Origin: Limonium bicolor
Taxonomy: Eukaryota; Streptophyta; Magnoliopsida; Caryophyllales; Plumbaginaceae
Assembly: GCA_023374045.1 (NCBI GenBank)
Contig: CM041782.1
Span: forward strand, 250,571,882 to 250,635,881
Direction of reading: 5' to 3'
Length of the DNA: 64,000 bases
The position numbers and the translations under genes are program-made. Shown here in pieces: positions 9,794 through 19,613 of this stretch (within the stretch, counting starts at the first letter, position 1; each line of letters starts with the position of its first letter). Under the pieces are notes generated by a model. The model was not told the origin of the DNA, made no database searches, and saw nothing but the letters and a program-made list of their open reading frames with translations.

Positions 9794-10999
9794 CCCAAAC
9801 ACTTACAAAAAAAAAAGTTTTAATTATATGACTATAGTAATCATATATACATATATATATGCCTATATACCTATATGCATATATATGTCGTAATACACCA
9901 TTGATGTAGTAATAATGGTAAGGAAGTAAGTAATTGTAAGAAAACAAGTTTATGAAGTAATAAAGGAAAGAATGGTTTTGTAACCAAGTAGAGAATGTAT
10001 AGTAAGTATGCATTGAAAATACCAATGAAGGAGTAAGTAGATCAATAATAGATCATTGATCATACTACTTCATGTATGTATAGGAATCAAATAGTTGATC
10101 TCCAAGGGAACCGGTAGGACGTGTTCGACGGTGAACGGTATGATTTCCTCATGCCCTGTATCCTAACTTGGTTACCCCGATTTGTGTGTTTATGTGATCA
10201 CCAACAAGATAAATGCATGAATCGGATTTATATTGCACTTATATGTGTTTGAACTATATTGTTCTTGTTGTTGCTCTTGAACATTCAGTTTGTATAATTC
10301 ATGAAATGTATGAATGGAAATGAAGCGTATGTGTAAGTATGAGTACTTGTGTATGTATGTATGTATGGAAGTAAGTATGGACTTCTACTAATTCCTAACA
10401 ACCTAACTCCTAACATGAGTAATGAGTAAAATGGAATGAGTAGAAGCCCGATATAGTTTCGGCCACGCGTGAGGATAAGGAACCACAAGAGGTTGGAACC
10501 GAATCCTGGCTATGATCTTTTCCTTGGACCAATTCCCTTTGTATGGGTAGCATCCTGGATTAGTGGGCCACCCTAAAGCCCGGTGGTGGGAGGTAGTACT
10601 CCCTGCCCGGAGGTCATACCGACTTAACTGGAAGTAAAGTATGTAAAAGTATGTATTGTATTTGTATTGGTCTTGACTATTGTAAGTCATTGACCCGGAG
10701 TAAAAGTATTGAACACCCGATTAACCCGGTGTGTAATAAGGCTAACAAGACCTTTGTAAGTACTGGAGAATTGTATCTCCGTGATGCGGTGAGTATGGTA
10801 AGTATGAATGAATGACTTGTATTGTATTCCTTGTATGTATTGTATGTGTGTATGCTTGGTAAAATGAATGTATTGTATTGTATTGTATTGAATAAAGCAT
10901 GTATGCATGTATGAATGAAACGAACCGCATGTACTCGACCAAATAGTTGGCGTACCCTCGCTAGTACGCGGGGTATGCGGTTATCATATGCAGCGTAAG

Positions 11000-11033
11000 C
11001 TGACCCCCTAGGGGGAATGTTTTTACTCCACAG
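11000..11033 (+). promoter_or_regulatory. Candidate 3' splice site of LTR A leader intron
   Basis: A CTGAC branch-point match (11000-11004) is followed by a CCCCCTAGGGGG palindrome, a T-rich stretch and CAG (11031-11033). The same block is found near the 3' end of every Tekay-like LTR in the window. Confidence 0.6.
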
Positions 11034-11368
11034 GTACCCGCGAGGCGTGAAGGTAAAATAGGGTCAAGATGTGATTCTCTTTGGAGTAGTGGTAGAATAG
11101 AAACGGTGTACTGAGTTGTACACGGCTAAAGCCTTTTTGAGTAGCCGGTGTACCATGTGGTACACCTTTTTGGACATTGAACTCTTAATTGGATAGTAAG
11201 GAGAGGTTGTATAAACTCTTCATTTTTGGGAAGTAGTCATGGAATGTAATTTGCCTAACTTGGATACTCGGTAATCATTTGTAAGTAAGTATTTGGCATT
11301 GTAAAGTATGTAGTATGTATTTGGTTTATTCTAATCGTTAGACCGATACGGTAAGTAGTAGTAGCCTT

Positions 11369-11388
11369 GTTGGCCTTGGATGGCTAAC
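11369..11388 (+). promoter_or_regulatory. Terminal LTR hairpin, A version
   Basis: The arms GTTGGCC and GGCTAAC pair with one G-U and are followed by CGGCG. The site lies about 110 bp before the LTR end. It is homologous in position to the stems in B, C, D, A' and E, which have different but paired bases. Confidence 0.65.
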
Positions 11389-11500
11389 GGCGTTGTATCA
11401 CCCGCCGGGAGTAAGTAAGTAAGCAAGTATTCCGCTGCGAGTAAGGTAAGTATGGGAACGATTAAGGGATTATGAAAGGATTAGCGGTTGGGGTGTTACA

Positions 11501-12432
11501 GTAGTCCCCGGTCCGGAGGTCCCGACGACTTAACATGAGTAAGAGTAAGTAAGTAAAGTATGAGTATGTATGCGTAAGTATTGTGTAACAAGTAAAAGAG
11601 TAATCTCCACCCGATTAACCCGGGTGGACAAAAAGGAGCTAACAAGTATGTGGATTGTGTATGTATTGCGTATGTATTGTATATGAATTGTGTAATACGG
11701 ACTTCGGGAAAGGTGAGTATGTATCTGTTGGCTTGTATGGTTTACCATGTATGTATTGAAGTGTATGTATGTATTCCTTGCGTAAAAGTATTGTAGTATT
11801 ATGTATGAAAGCATGTATGCATGTATGTATTGTAAAATGAATTGCATGTATTTGACCAAGTGGTCGGCGTACCCTCACTAGTACGCGGGGTATGCGGTTA
11901 TCATATGTAGCAAAAGCTGACCCCCTAGGGGGAACGTTTTTAGTGTGCAGGTACCCGAAGCGGATATGGTCAAGGTAAGAGACCGGTGGCTACACTTGGA
12001 CAGTAGAAGTAGAATGTAGAGGTGTACTAAGTGGCACACCCTTGTACTTAGAAGGTAAGTAGTTTGTGAGGAATGGGTAGTGGATAGACTCGTAATGAGT
12101 ATGTATGAAATTGAAGGAAGCATTGTATTTGTATTTGGAACCTAGTAAACACAGTTATGTATATTGTGTTGTATGGTATTGTGAAGGAGTAAAGTGTTGA
12201 ATGGAGCATTGTAGTATTTGATTGATAAATGGAGTATGTTTTGTAGATGTGTAGTACTCGGGATTCCGGTCCATCAGACCGATGCTGTAAGTAGTAGTAG
12301 TAGCCTTATTAGTCACGTGGGTGACTAACGGCATTGTATCACCCACCGTGTGTATGCAAGTATCCGCTGCGTGTATCTGGATATGTAAGGAGATTGGACG
12401 GTAATGACGGAATTAGCGGTAGGGGTGTTACA
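11501..12432 (+). mobile_element. LTR B, 3' part (5' LTR of element E)
   Basis: This segment is nearly identical to 53716-54653, the end of the E 3' LTR, and is followed by a PBS, so it is the end of the E 5' LTR. Its first ~3.4 kb is missing to the left because P1 is inserted and the sequence then meets the gap. It contains the candidate 3' splice site (11917-11950) and the terminal hairpin with arms TTAGTCAC (12309-12316) and GTGACTAA (12321-12328). Confidence 0.85.
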
Positions 12433-12437
12433 AAAAG

Positions 12438-12465
12438 TGGTATCAGAGCAAAGTATCGCTCTGAT
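12438..12465 (+). promoter_or_regulatory. Primer-binding site of E with PBS hairpin
   Basis: TGGTATCAGAGC (12438-12449) matches the 3' end of plant initiator tRNA-Met, the minus-strand primer. GCTCTGAT at 12458-12465 is complementary to ATCAGAGC within the PBS, so the site can fold on itself. Confidence 0.9.
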
Positions 12466-12494
12466 GACTGGAAATACCAAGTTTAGGAATACCG
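12466..12494 (+). other. First bases of E internal region, then deletion junction
   Basis: This matches the start of the C internal region (31755 onward). At about 12494/12495 it changes abruptly to the minus-strand LTR of M2. The E internal region resumes at 46284 at a point equivalent to about 33280 of C, so about 1.5 kb of E is missing. Confidence 0.75.
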
Positions 12495-14126
12495 ACCACA
12501 TCATCATGTATAGCTTAAACTCAAAATGCTTGGCACTTAGGCCCTTAAATGACAATAATCTTAACCACTGAATTTCCACATATATTTGCCTTCAACCTGC
12601 GAATACACTCAACAAGGCTCCCATTGAAATAAAATGCTTCTTGTACTTCACCTTTATATTCTTAAACTATCTCTTTTCTCATTTGCTCCTTAGTCACAAG
12701 TTCACAAGTATAGTCATCATTTCTCCTAGGTTTTATAGCACCTTCCCAATATAAGCTCTACACTAAACTCATTATATACCTAAATCCCATTCCCTTAAAC
12801 AACAAGACATCTTAAGGTAAGTAATTTACCTTGTTCTTTCACAAGCTTCACAAGCTTTTCTCCTTAGACTTCTCTTACCAAATCTCGGTCACCAATATAG
12901 TTCTCCTTGCCAATGTTCTAAACAATGTCCAATAACTCTAATGAGCACTAAACAACACACTTACCTTAAGGAATAAAACCTAGGTTAAAATGTGTTTTAA
13001 GGTTTTGAATTGATTGTTTTACCTTAGTTCCTCAAGACAAGCTTGGATATGAAGCAAGAAGGACCTCCTCTCTCCTTTGAAGAGTAGAAACAAGCTAGAA
13101 CAAGGCATAAACATGGAGTTCCATGAGTATATATTTTCGGACATGTGAAGAAAATGGTGGAAACCTAGATTTTCTTACACTTTCTTTACCTTAAGAGAAT
13201 GGAGATGCCAATGGAGTCTCCAAACTTGAATTTCCTCCTCTAATGGTGGTTTGACTTGGCACCAAAATGAAGCTCTTGAAGTTTTGAAAAGATAGAAAGG
13301 AGGAGCTTGAGCTAACTAAGAAGAATATGTATTTTGTTTTGGATTTGGAGCTAAAATGAGCAAGTTGTGTGCAAGAGAAGGTGGAGCTAGCATGGAGAGG
13401 AGCTTCACATTAATGGAGAAGAGAAAGAGAGCAAGAAACCGTGTGGAACAAGGGAGAATGAAGAAGTGAGGAGAGAGAATCACTAAAGGTGAGATATTAT
13501 GTTAAAAAGGTGAATAGTTAACTTACTTGTTTTTGCTTTTTCTTTACTTAGCTAGATAAGTGTGGTGAGTCACACTTAAAAACCGGCCCCCTTTTATAAA
13601 TGAGGGTAATTAAGTCTTTGTTGACTAAATGTCTCACTTATATAGACTTATGTTATAAACTAGCTTAATTAATTCACTATTCACCCAAAACAAGTCACAT
13701 TGTTGTGAAATTTTTGATTTCCCATTGATATAGACCTCCAAATGTGATACTATATAGTACACAAGTTAATTAAAGAGTAATGATGGACATTTAGCCATTC
13801 AAAACTCATTTACAAGACAATTTTTCAAAAACGTGCTTTAAGACTCCTTAAAGCACATTTTGTGTTTTAACTTGTTTTCAAGCTTGGTTTTCTTTGGTAA
13901 TTGATTTAAAATGACCACTAGGATATTACTAAGGTCTTAGAACCATATTTGGGTACTCTCCCATGTCTCTCCAAGCTTAGAGCACGTTTTTGTTAAAACT
14001 GCTCTTTTGGTGTTTCCTTATATTTTCTTTGATTAGAAATGTTTCTTAATGTTTCTAAGGCATTAATTAGCCTCCTTATATCTTATTTTCTCATTTAAAC
14101 ACCATACCTAAGTTTGGGGTATTTCA
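12495..14126 (-). mobile_element. M2 3' LTR, truncated
   Basis: This 1632-bp remnant ends in GGGGTATTTCA on the plus strand next to the polypurine tract. It matches 27491-27710 plus 40804-42203 of the 5' LTR. The missing part includes the array and the LTR 3' end. A TATA box is at 13591-13600 on the minus strand, followed by a CT-rich leader. Confidence 0.88.
13591..13600 (-). promoter_or_regulatory. TATA box of M2 3' LTR
   Basis: The minus strand reads TTTATAAAAG followed by GGGGCCGG, about 525 bp from the LTR start. The copy in the 5' LTR is at 41670-41679. Its position implies that most of the LTR, including the array, is transcribed (R-U5). Confidence 0.7.
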
Positions 14127-14163
14127 ATCTACCCCCCTTAAAAGAACTTTGTCCTCAAAGTTC
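14127..14163 (-). promoter_or_regulatory. M2 3' polypurine tract and hairpin
   Basis: On the minus strand, AAGGGGGGTAGAT (14139-14127) abuts the LTR. It is preceded by a hairpin with arms GAACTTTG and CAAAGTTC (14144-14163) and an AGGA loop. Confidence 0.85.
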
Positions 14164-14397
14164 ACACATGTGCTTAACCATTCACGGTACACAGTTCTCT
14201 TAATCTTAATACCACATCTTATATTCACATTCATACATCTCAAGACTCAAAGGTCAATCTCAAATACAATACATAAGTATTATACATAACTCAAAACTTA
14301 CACCGAAGTGTAGCAACTAGCAACTTACACAAATTCACATCTTAAACAACCAAACAAACGACAAACATGATCGTTTCCTAACTCAAAAGCGAGGAAG
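14164..14397 (-). other. M2 3' untranslated internal region
   Basis: This is AT-rich sequence between the two polypurine modules. I see no gene. Confidence 0.6.
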
Positions 14398-14433
14398 CTC
14401 TACCCCCCTTAATAAGGGGTACGCCCCGTACCC
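14398..14433 (-). promoter_or_regulatory. M2 internal hairpin-polypurine module
   Basis: On the minus strand, a hairpin with arms GGGTACG and CGTACCC (14417-14433) precedes AAGGGGGGTAGAG (14410-14398), directly after the pol stop. It matches the module in P1 and M3. Confidence 0.75.
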
Positions 14434-14445
14434 TATACAGACGAT

Positions 14446-17400
14446 CTAGTCAGTAAATAAAGAAGGGTACTTCGCCCTCATCTTATCCTCTAATTCCCAC
14501 GTGGCCTCTTCGACATCCTGGTTAGACCAGAGAACCTTCACCAGTCGCACTGACTTGTGGCGAGTGTCCCTAGTCTTGCTGTCCAAGATTCTCTGAGGAG
14601 TCTCCACGGATCTCATGTTTGGTTCTAATGTCAACCTCTCAGGTTCTAACACATGGGAGGGGTGGTGCATGTATTTCTTTAGCTGTGAAACATGAAAAAC
14701 ATCATGCACTTTACCCAGCTCAGCAGGTAAATTCAACCTGTAAGCAACCGGGCCCACCCGCTCCGTAATCTCATAAGGACCAACAAATTTCGGGCTTAAC
14801 TTGCCCTTCTGCCCAAACCTGAATACACCCTTCATCGGTGATACTCGCAGAAATACCTGGTCGCCCACTACGAACTCCAGGTCCCGTCGTCGAACATCAG
14901 CATACGACTTCTGCCTATCTTGAGCAGCTTTCATGTTCTCCCTGATTTGCTGAACTTCAGCCTTAACTTGTTCTAAGTACTCTGGCCCTATAATGACCGT
15001 CTCACTCGACTCATCCCAGCAGAGCGGTGTACGACATGGTCTACCGTACAACGCTTGAAAAGGTGCCATCTTGATCGAAGCGTGATAGCTGTTGTTGTAT
15101 GAAACTCGATCAGATGCAATCTGTCAATCCAACTGCCCTGGAAGTCGAAGGCACATGCTCTCAGCATGTCCTCGAGTGTCTGAATAGTACGCTCAGTCTG
15201 ACCATCTGTCTGAGGATGGAACGCGGTACTCAGTTTGAGTTCTGTACCCAACGCTTCTCTGGTAGCTCTCCAGTACCTCGAAAGGAATCTGGTATCTCTA
15301 TCTGACACTATGGTCTTTGGTATGCCGTGATGCCTCATGATTTCTTTCTCAAATAACTCGGCTAATTTGGTCACCTTCCAAGTATCCTTCATCGGAATGA
15401 ATCGGGCTACTTTGGTAAGGCGATCCACCACCACCCATATCATGTTGAGACCTCCCCTAGCAGGTGGAAGTCCAACTACGAAGTCCATGGAGATATCATG
15501 GAACTTCCACTCCGGAACTGGCATCGACTGTACCATTCCGCCCGGTCGTCGGTGCTCGAATTTCACCTTCTGGCATGTGAGACACCTCAAGACAAACTCG
15601 GTAACATCTGTCTTCATCCCCGACCACCAGAAGTGTCTCTTCATGTCTTTATACATTTTAGAGGCTCCCGGATGGATGGACACTGAAGAACAGTGTGATT
15701 CTCTAAGTATACGGTCTTTCAGATCCGTGTTTCCTCGTGGTATGCACAATCGGCCCTTAAGTCTGATCAGATCATCATCATGAAGTCTGAAGTCGTATTT
15801 CTGACTCTCAAAGGTACCATCTGTCAGCTTCTGTCTGACCTCTCTCATATACTCATCTGTCCTCTGAGCCTCTCGCACCTCATCAACCAAGCTGGAGAAG
15901 GAAACTAGCGAATGGAGTGAGTGTGCTCGACGGCTCAGGGCATCTGCTACAACATTGGCCTTCCCTTCTTTGTATTGGAGGTCAATGTCATAGTCTTTCA
16001 GAAACTCTAACCATCTCCTCTGTCGAAGATTTAACTCCTTCTGAGTGAATATGTATTTCAAACTTTTATGATCGGTGTAGATCGTGACACTAACCCCATA
16101 TAAGTAGTGGCGCCATATCTTCAAAGCGAAGACTACAGCTCCCAGCTCTAAATCATGTGTGGGGTAGTTCTCCTCATGTTTCTTCAACTGGCGTGAGGCA
16201 TATGCCACCACCTTGCCATGTTGCATGAGCACGCAACCCAGCCCTCTGCCGGATGCATCACAATAAACCTCAAAGCCCTCTGTACCGTCTGGAATGGTCA
16301 GTACCGGTGCAGTGGTCAGTGAGTCCTTCAAACGCTGAAATGATCTCTCACAGTCATCTGTCCACAGAAATGGTGCATCTTTCTTCATCAGACTGGTCAT
16401 CGGCTTCGCGACCTTGCTGAAATCTCTAACAAACCTTCTGTAGTAACCTGCCAGACCAAGAAAGCTCCGGATGTCGGTAACAGTCTTCGGCCTTGGTCAG
16501 GTACGTACGGCATCAATCTTTGCTGGATCCACTGCGATCTCAGCATCTGAGATGACATGACCTAGGAAAGAGACCTGGTCAAGCCAAAACTCACACTTGG
16601 AGAACTTAGCATATAGCTGGTTCTCCCTCAATATTTCCAATACCCTCCTCAGATGTTCCTCATGCTCAACCTTAGACTTCGAATATATCAGAATGTCATC
16701 AATAAAAACCACAACCGACTTGTCCAACTGCTCCCGGAACAAGCGGTTCATCAGATCCATAAACTTCGCCGGTGCGTTCGACAAACCGAACGGCATCACT
16801 ATAAACTCATAGTGGCCGTATCGTGTCCGGAATGCCGTCTTCTCAATATCTCCCTCCTTAATGGCTATCTGATGATACCCCGATCTGAGATCAATCTTGG
16901 AAAACATAGATGCTCCCTTCAACTGATCGAACAGATCGTCAATGCGGGGTAGTGGGTACTTATTCTTCACTGTCACTGCATTCAGCTCTCTGTAGTCGAT
17001 GCAGAGGCGGAGGCTACCATCCTTCTTCTTCACGAAGAGGACTGGCGCTCCCCATGGTGACACACTTGGTCTAATGAATCCCTTATCCAACAAATCTTTC
17101 AGTTGTTCTTTTAACTCAGTCATTTCTGCCGGAGCCATACGGTATGGTGCTTTGGCTATCGGTCCGGTACCAAGTAGCAGCTCAATGGTGAACTCTACCT
17201 CCCGAGTGGGTGGCATGCCGGGAAGTTCCCGTGGGAATAAGTCGGGGAACTCCGACACTACCGGTAAGTCGGGGTCGAACTCAGGGTCTCTCTCTATGTC
17301 CTGTACATAGCAGAGGTATACTTCTTCCTTTCTCCTTAACTCTCTGTGCATTGCCATGGCGGTGATGATCTTAGTCGAAGGCTCTCTGGGCCTCTGGCGG

Positions 17401-17824
17401 TATGATATTGTTACCCCAGACGGACTCCTGAGCAGCAATCTATGCTCGGCGCAGAGGATACGTCCCTTGTGCCGCTCCAACCAGTTCATCCCGAAGATAA
17501 CATCAAATCCTAGCTTACTGAACTCAATGAAACTGACTGGAAAGTCTTCTCCCTTAATTCTGATAATGGCTCCTCGGTAGTAACGAGTGCAACGGACCTT
17601 CTCCTTAGACGGGAGCGTAACCGTGAAGTCGGGTAGCTCATCAGCGTCTAGCCCCAACCTGCTCGCAAATGATGCAGAGACAAAGGTATGCGAGGCCCCT
17701 GAGTCGAAGAGAACTGATGCCTCAATCCCATTGATCGGAAAGGTGCCGGTGAGGATAGTACCGCTGGCGTCGGCCTGTGCCTCTGTAAGTATGCTTAGTG
17801 CACCTTCCGTACCGAGTCCATGAC
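14446..17824 (-). pseudogene. pol: M2 pol exon: PR-RT-RH-IN-chromodomain (nearly intact)
   Basis: The exon starts at a phase-1 candidate acceptor (17824; minus strand ATTAG then GTCATGG) and ends at a stop at 14446. In order: protease with [13 protein letters not shown] with [11 protein letters not shown], RNase H ([24 protein letters not shown]), integrase finger ([11 protein letters not shown]), DD35E core ([33 protein letters not shown]), GPY module (SPKFVGPYEITERVG) and chromodomain (VKVLWSNQDVEEATWELED). Only two lesions are seen: TGG to TGA at about 16501 in the VRTWPRPKT stretch, and loss of one T in a T run near 15100. This is the most complete polyprotein in the window. Whether the lesions are real or sequencing errors cannot be told here. 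Confidence 0.93.
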
Positions 17825-17980
17825 CTAATTGTGTTCACAAGCTCCATGAGTATTGATGGTATAACAAGAGTCGTAATCAATTTATATGAACAACACTGTT
17901 ATTTTATTCATGACCATCCTGTTTACAACATGTGCTTCAATCTTACATCTCATTTCTCATCTCATTCTAACATTACATGG
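17825..17980 (-). other. M2 AlkB-pol spacer with candidate 3' splice site
   Basis: This is a non-coding, AT-rich stretch between the AlkB TAG stop and the pol exon, ending on the minus strand in ACAATTAG. Joining the gag donor at 18852 to 17824 (removing 17825-18851) keeps the reading frame and would yield Gag-Pol. Confidence 0.6.
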
Positions 17981-18718
17981 CTAATATTGTCTAAAGGTTA
18001 GGTTTAATCTTCCTGGTCTCATATGCGTCGCATTGATTACTGCTGACGGTGCTGTATTCAGCTTGATTCTCTTAATCCCATGGTATAACATCCTTGATTC
18101 TCCTCCCAAAATTAATACATCACCTGACTTAAGTACTATCTTATCTGCACGGTCCGCACGCTTCTGCTCGCCGTATAAGAACTCCGCATCATCTCCAATG
18201 GACCAAGACACTACGGGTATCCCTCTTTCGAGAGACTCCGTTGTCTCGTCCTTATCCTGGTGTAGTCCCAGTTTCCCATCTTTTTCGTAGAAGTTTACAA
18301 TGCAAATGTCTGGCTGGATGTCTGGAATCGGTTCAGCTTCCAACTGCTGAGCGATTTCCATGACTTGTGTAATAACTGGATGGAACTCTTCGGGTATTCC
18401 CGGGTGAGACTCCATCTTGCTCCCTTGTGGTTTGGTAATTCTTGGCATACGGATTCCAATCCTTGCCCAAGCTCATCATCTTTGATTTCATCCTTGCTCC
18501 CCCTGGGTACTCCGGTGTGTAAAAACCTCCCGGTCCCATTCCTAGTTGATTGCATCTCCTGATGATGGCTATTTGTGCTTCAGGTGTCAGGTATCCCCTT
18601 AATAAAATCATACCTGGGCGGATAACCTGACATTGTTCGGTTGGAAAGTGTACAGTTTCGATGTCGGTGTGCTCCGGGTTAAGTGTAGATGGTATAGGGT
18701 AGCAGATGTTGAATCTTC
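17981..18718 (-). CDS. AlkB-family 2OG-Fe(II) dioxygenase exon of M2
   Basis: About 245 codons resemble plant ALKBH1-type dioxygenases, which remove methyl groups from nucleic acid bases. The N-terminal half (18718-18412) carries GRFNICYP, VIRPGMILLRGYL, MGPGGFYTPEYPGGA and SLGKDWNPY. The C-terminal half (18448-17981) carries the NxY motif in IVNFYEKDG, the HxD iron ligands in LGLHQDKDE (His about 18260-18262, Asp 18254-18256), the distal His in SRMLYHG (18080-18082) and R-x5-R in RLNLTFR (18010-17990). All catalytic residues are present. One extra C in a C run near 18405-18412 shifts the frame; M1 and M3 do not share it. The exon lies between gag and protease, a position where other chromoviruses of this lineage have nothing comparable as far as I know. 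Its substrate (element RNA, cDNA or host chromatin) is unknown. Confidence 0.92.
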
Positions 18719-18851
18719 CTAAAGTGGTAGTAGGTTATATCTTACTTAGGTTCTAATCTCATCTTATTCTTACTTAACTCATATATTTCACCAAACATGC
18801 ATGATAATGCGGTAAGCAGGTAGTTTTTTATTTAAATGGTTATAGTGGTAC
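18719..18851 (-). other. M2 gag intron 3 (candidate)
   Basis: This 133-bp AT-rich segment begins GTACCAC and ends CCACTTTAG on the minus strand. Its removal joins SSRPG of the gag tail to RFNICYP of AlkB in one frame (phase 1). M3 has the equivalent 159-bp segment at 62405-62563. Confidence 0.75.
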
Positions 18852-19193
18852 CTGGCCTCGATGAGGGCTCAGGCTCATCGTCCCGGTCCACCATGTGTAG
18901 AGTGGGCCCCGTCTTCTGGGTCACCCGTGGGTTCTTGTCCGCCGGCTGCTGCACTTTCCTCTGACCGTCAGATCCAGCTCCCTGATCGGTCTTGCCCTTG
19001 CCCCTGGTGTCGGGCCTATAGGCTCTGCTAGCAGGGTTCCGGTAACACTCGTATGCCCGGTGTCCATACACTCCACAGAAGTTGCACTCCACCTTATTTC
19101 CCTTACAGTCGAGCCCGGGGTGGTCCTTGTGACACCACCTACAAATGAAGCGTCGCTGGTAGCCACCACCGGCTCCCCTCTCAGTCTCAGATC

Positions 19194-19274
19194 CTGATGA
19201 TTCATATTGTCAATTCTCATATCTCAAACAGTTACTAATTTATTTCTTAACTCATTCAATATCAATTTCCTCAC
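19194..19274 (-). other. M2 gag intron 2 (candidate)
   Basis: This 81-bp AT-rich segment begins GTGAGG and ends CATCAG on the minus strand and contains in-frame stops. Removing it joins APKG to SETERGAGGGY and on into the first zinc knuckle in frame. M3 has a segment with an excellent donor (AAGG then GTAAGA) at 62908-63000. Confidence 0.78.
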
Positions 19275-19527
19275 CCTTTGGCGCCTTAGAGCGCAGGGGT
19301 GTAGCTGCAATAGCGTATGTCAGCTTCAATGGCTCTTCTGAAGCCTTCTCCTTTTCCTCCTTCCCTTTCGGGTTCTGATTTTTCTGGGCCTGAGGCTGGT
19401 ACTTTTGTTTCTTGTACCCTCCTTGCCCTTGACTCTCTGAGCTTTTACCATCACTCTTCCTCTTAGCATTCTCCTCGTCCCTCAGCTGGACGGTAATCTC
19501 AACCTTAGCAGCGGCATGATAGCACTC

Positions 19528-19613
19528 CTGCTTTTCCATAGTATTAGTCACACTTATTTCTCATAATTTAAATCTTATTCATCACTTACTCAAATCTCAC
19601 TCATTCTTATCAC
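19528..19613 (-). other. M2 gag intron 1 (candidate)
   Basis: This 86-bp AT-rich segment begins GTGATAAG and ends AAAAGCAG, with a CTAAT branch-point match about 20 nt before the end. It contains stops. Removing it joins SYTTLQ to ECYHAAAKVEI in frame. M3 has the equivalent at 63274-63364. Confidence 0.78.

Larger units (their letters stand above)
7472..11500 (+). mobile_element. LTR A (3' LTR of P1)
   Basis: This 4029-bp LTR runs from TGAAATACCCC to GGGGTGTTACA and abuts the P1 polypurine tract. It holds a CT-rich leader near 7880-8050, several AGGTAA donor-like sites (GT at 8268 and 8609, others between), a hairpin array (9376-9793), an AT-rich palindromic stretch (9820-9890), a candidate 3' splice site (11000-11033) and a terminal hairpin (11369-11388). 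It contains no protein gene. Sequence resumes at 11501 in the middle of a different LTR (B), so P1 was inserted into B. Confidence 0.9.

Noticed and set aside
9298..10025. Several open frames over the LTR A hairpin array, with repeated RPT/GRT peptides
   Set aside because: Repeats of the array translated in several frames; no start context and no conservation beyond the DNA repeat.
10340..10375. GTAT microsatellite-like runs in LTRs A and A' as separate repeats
   Set aside because: Short and imperfect, part of generally GTATG-rich LTR sequence; not worth separate features.
17981..18718. AlkB segment as an independent host gene into which the retrotransposon inserted
   Set aside because: Three separate copies keep it at the same place between gag and pol with matching junctions, so it belongs to the element.
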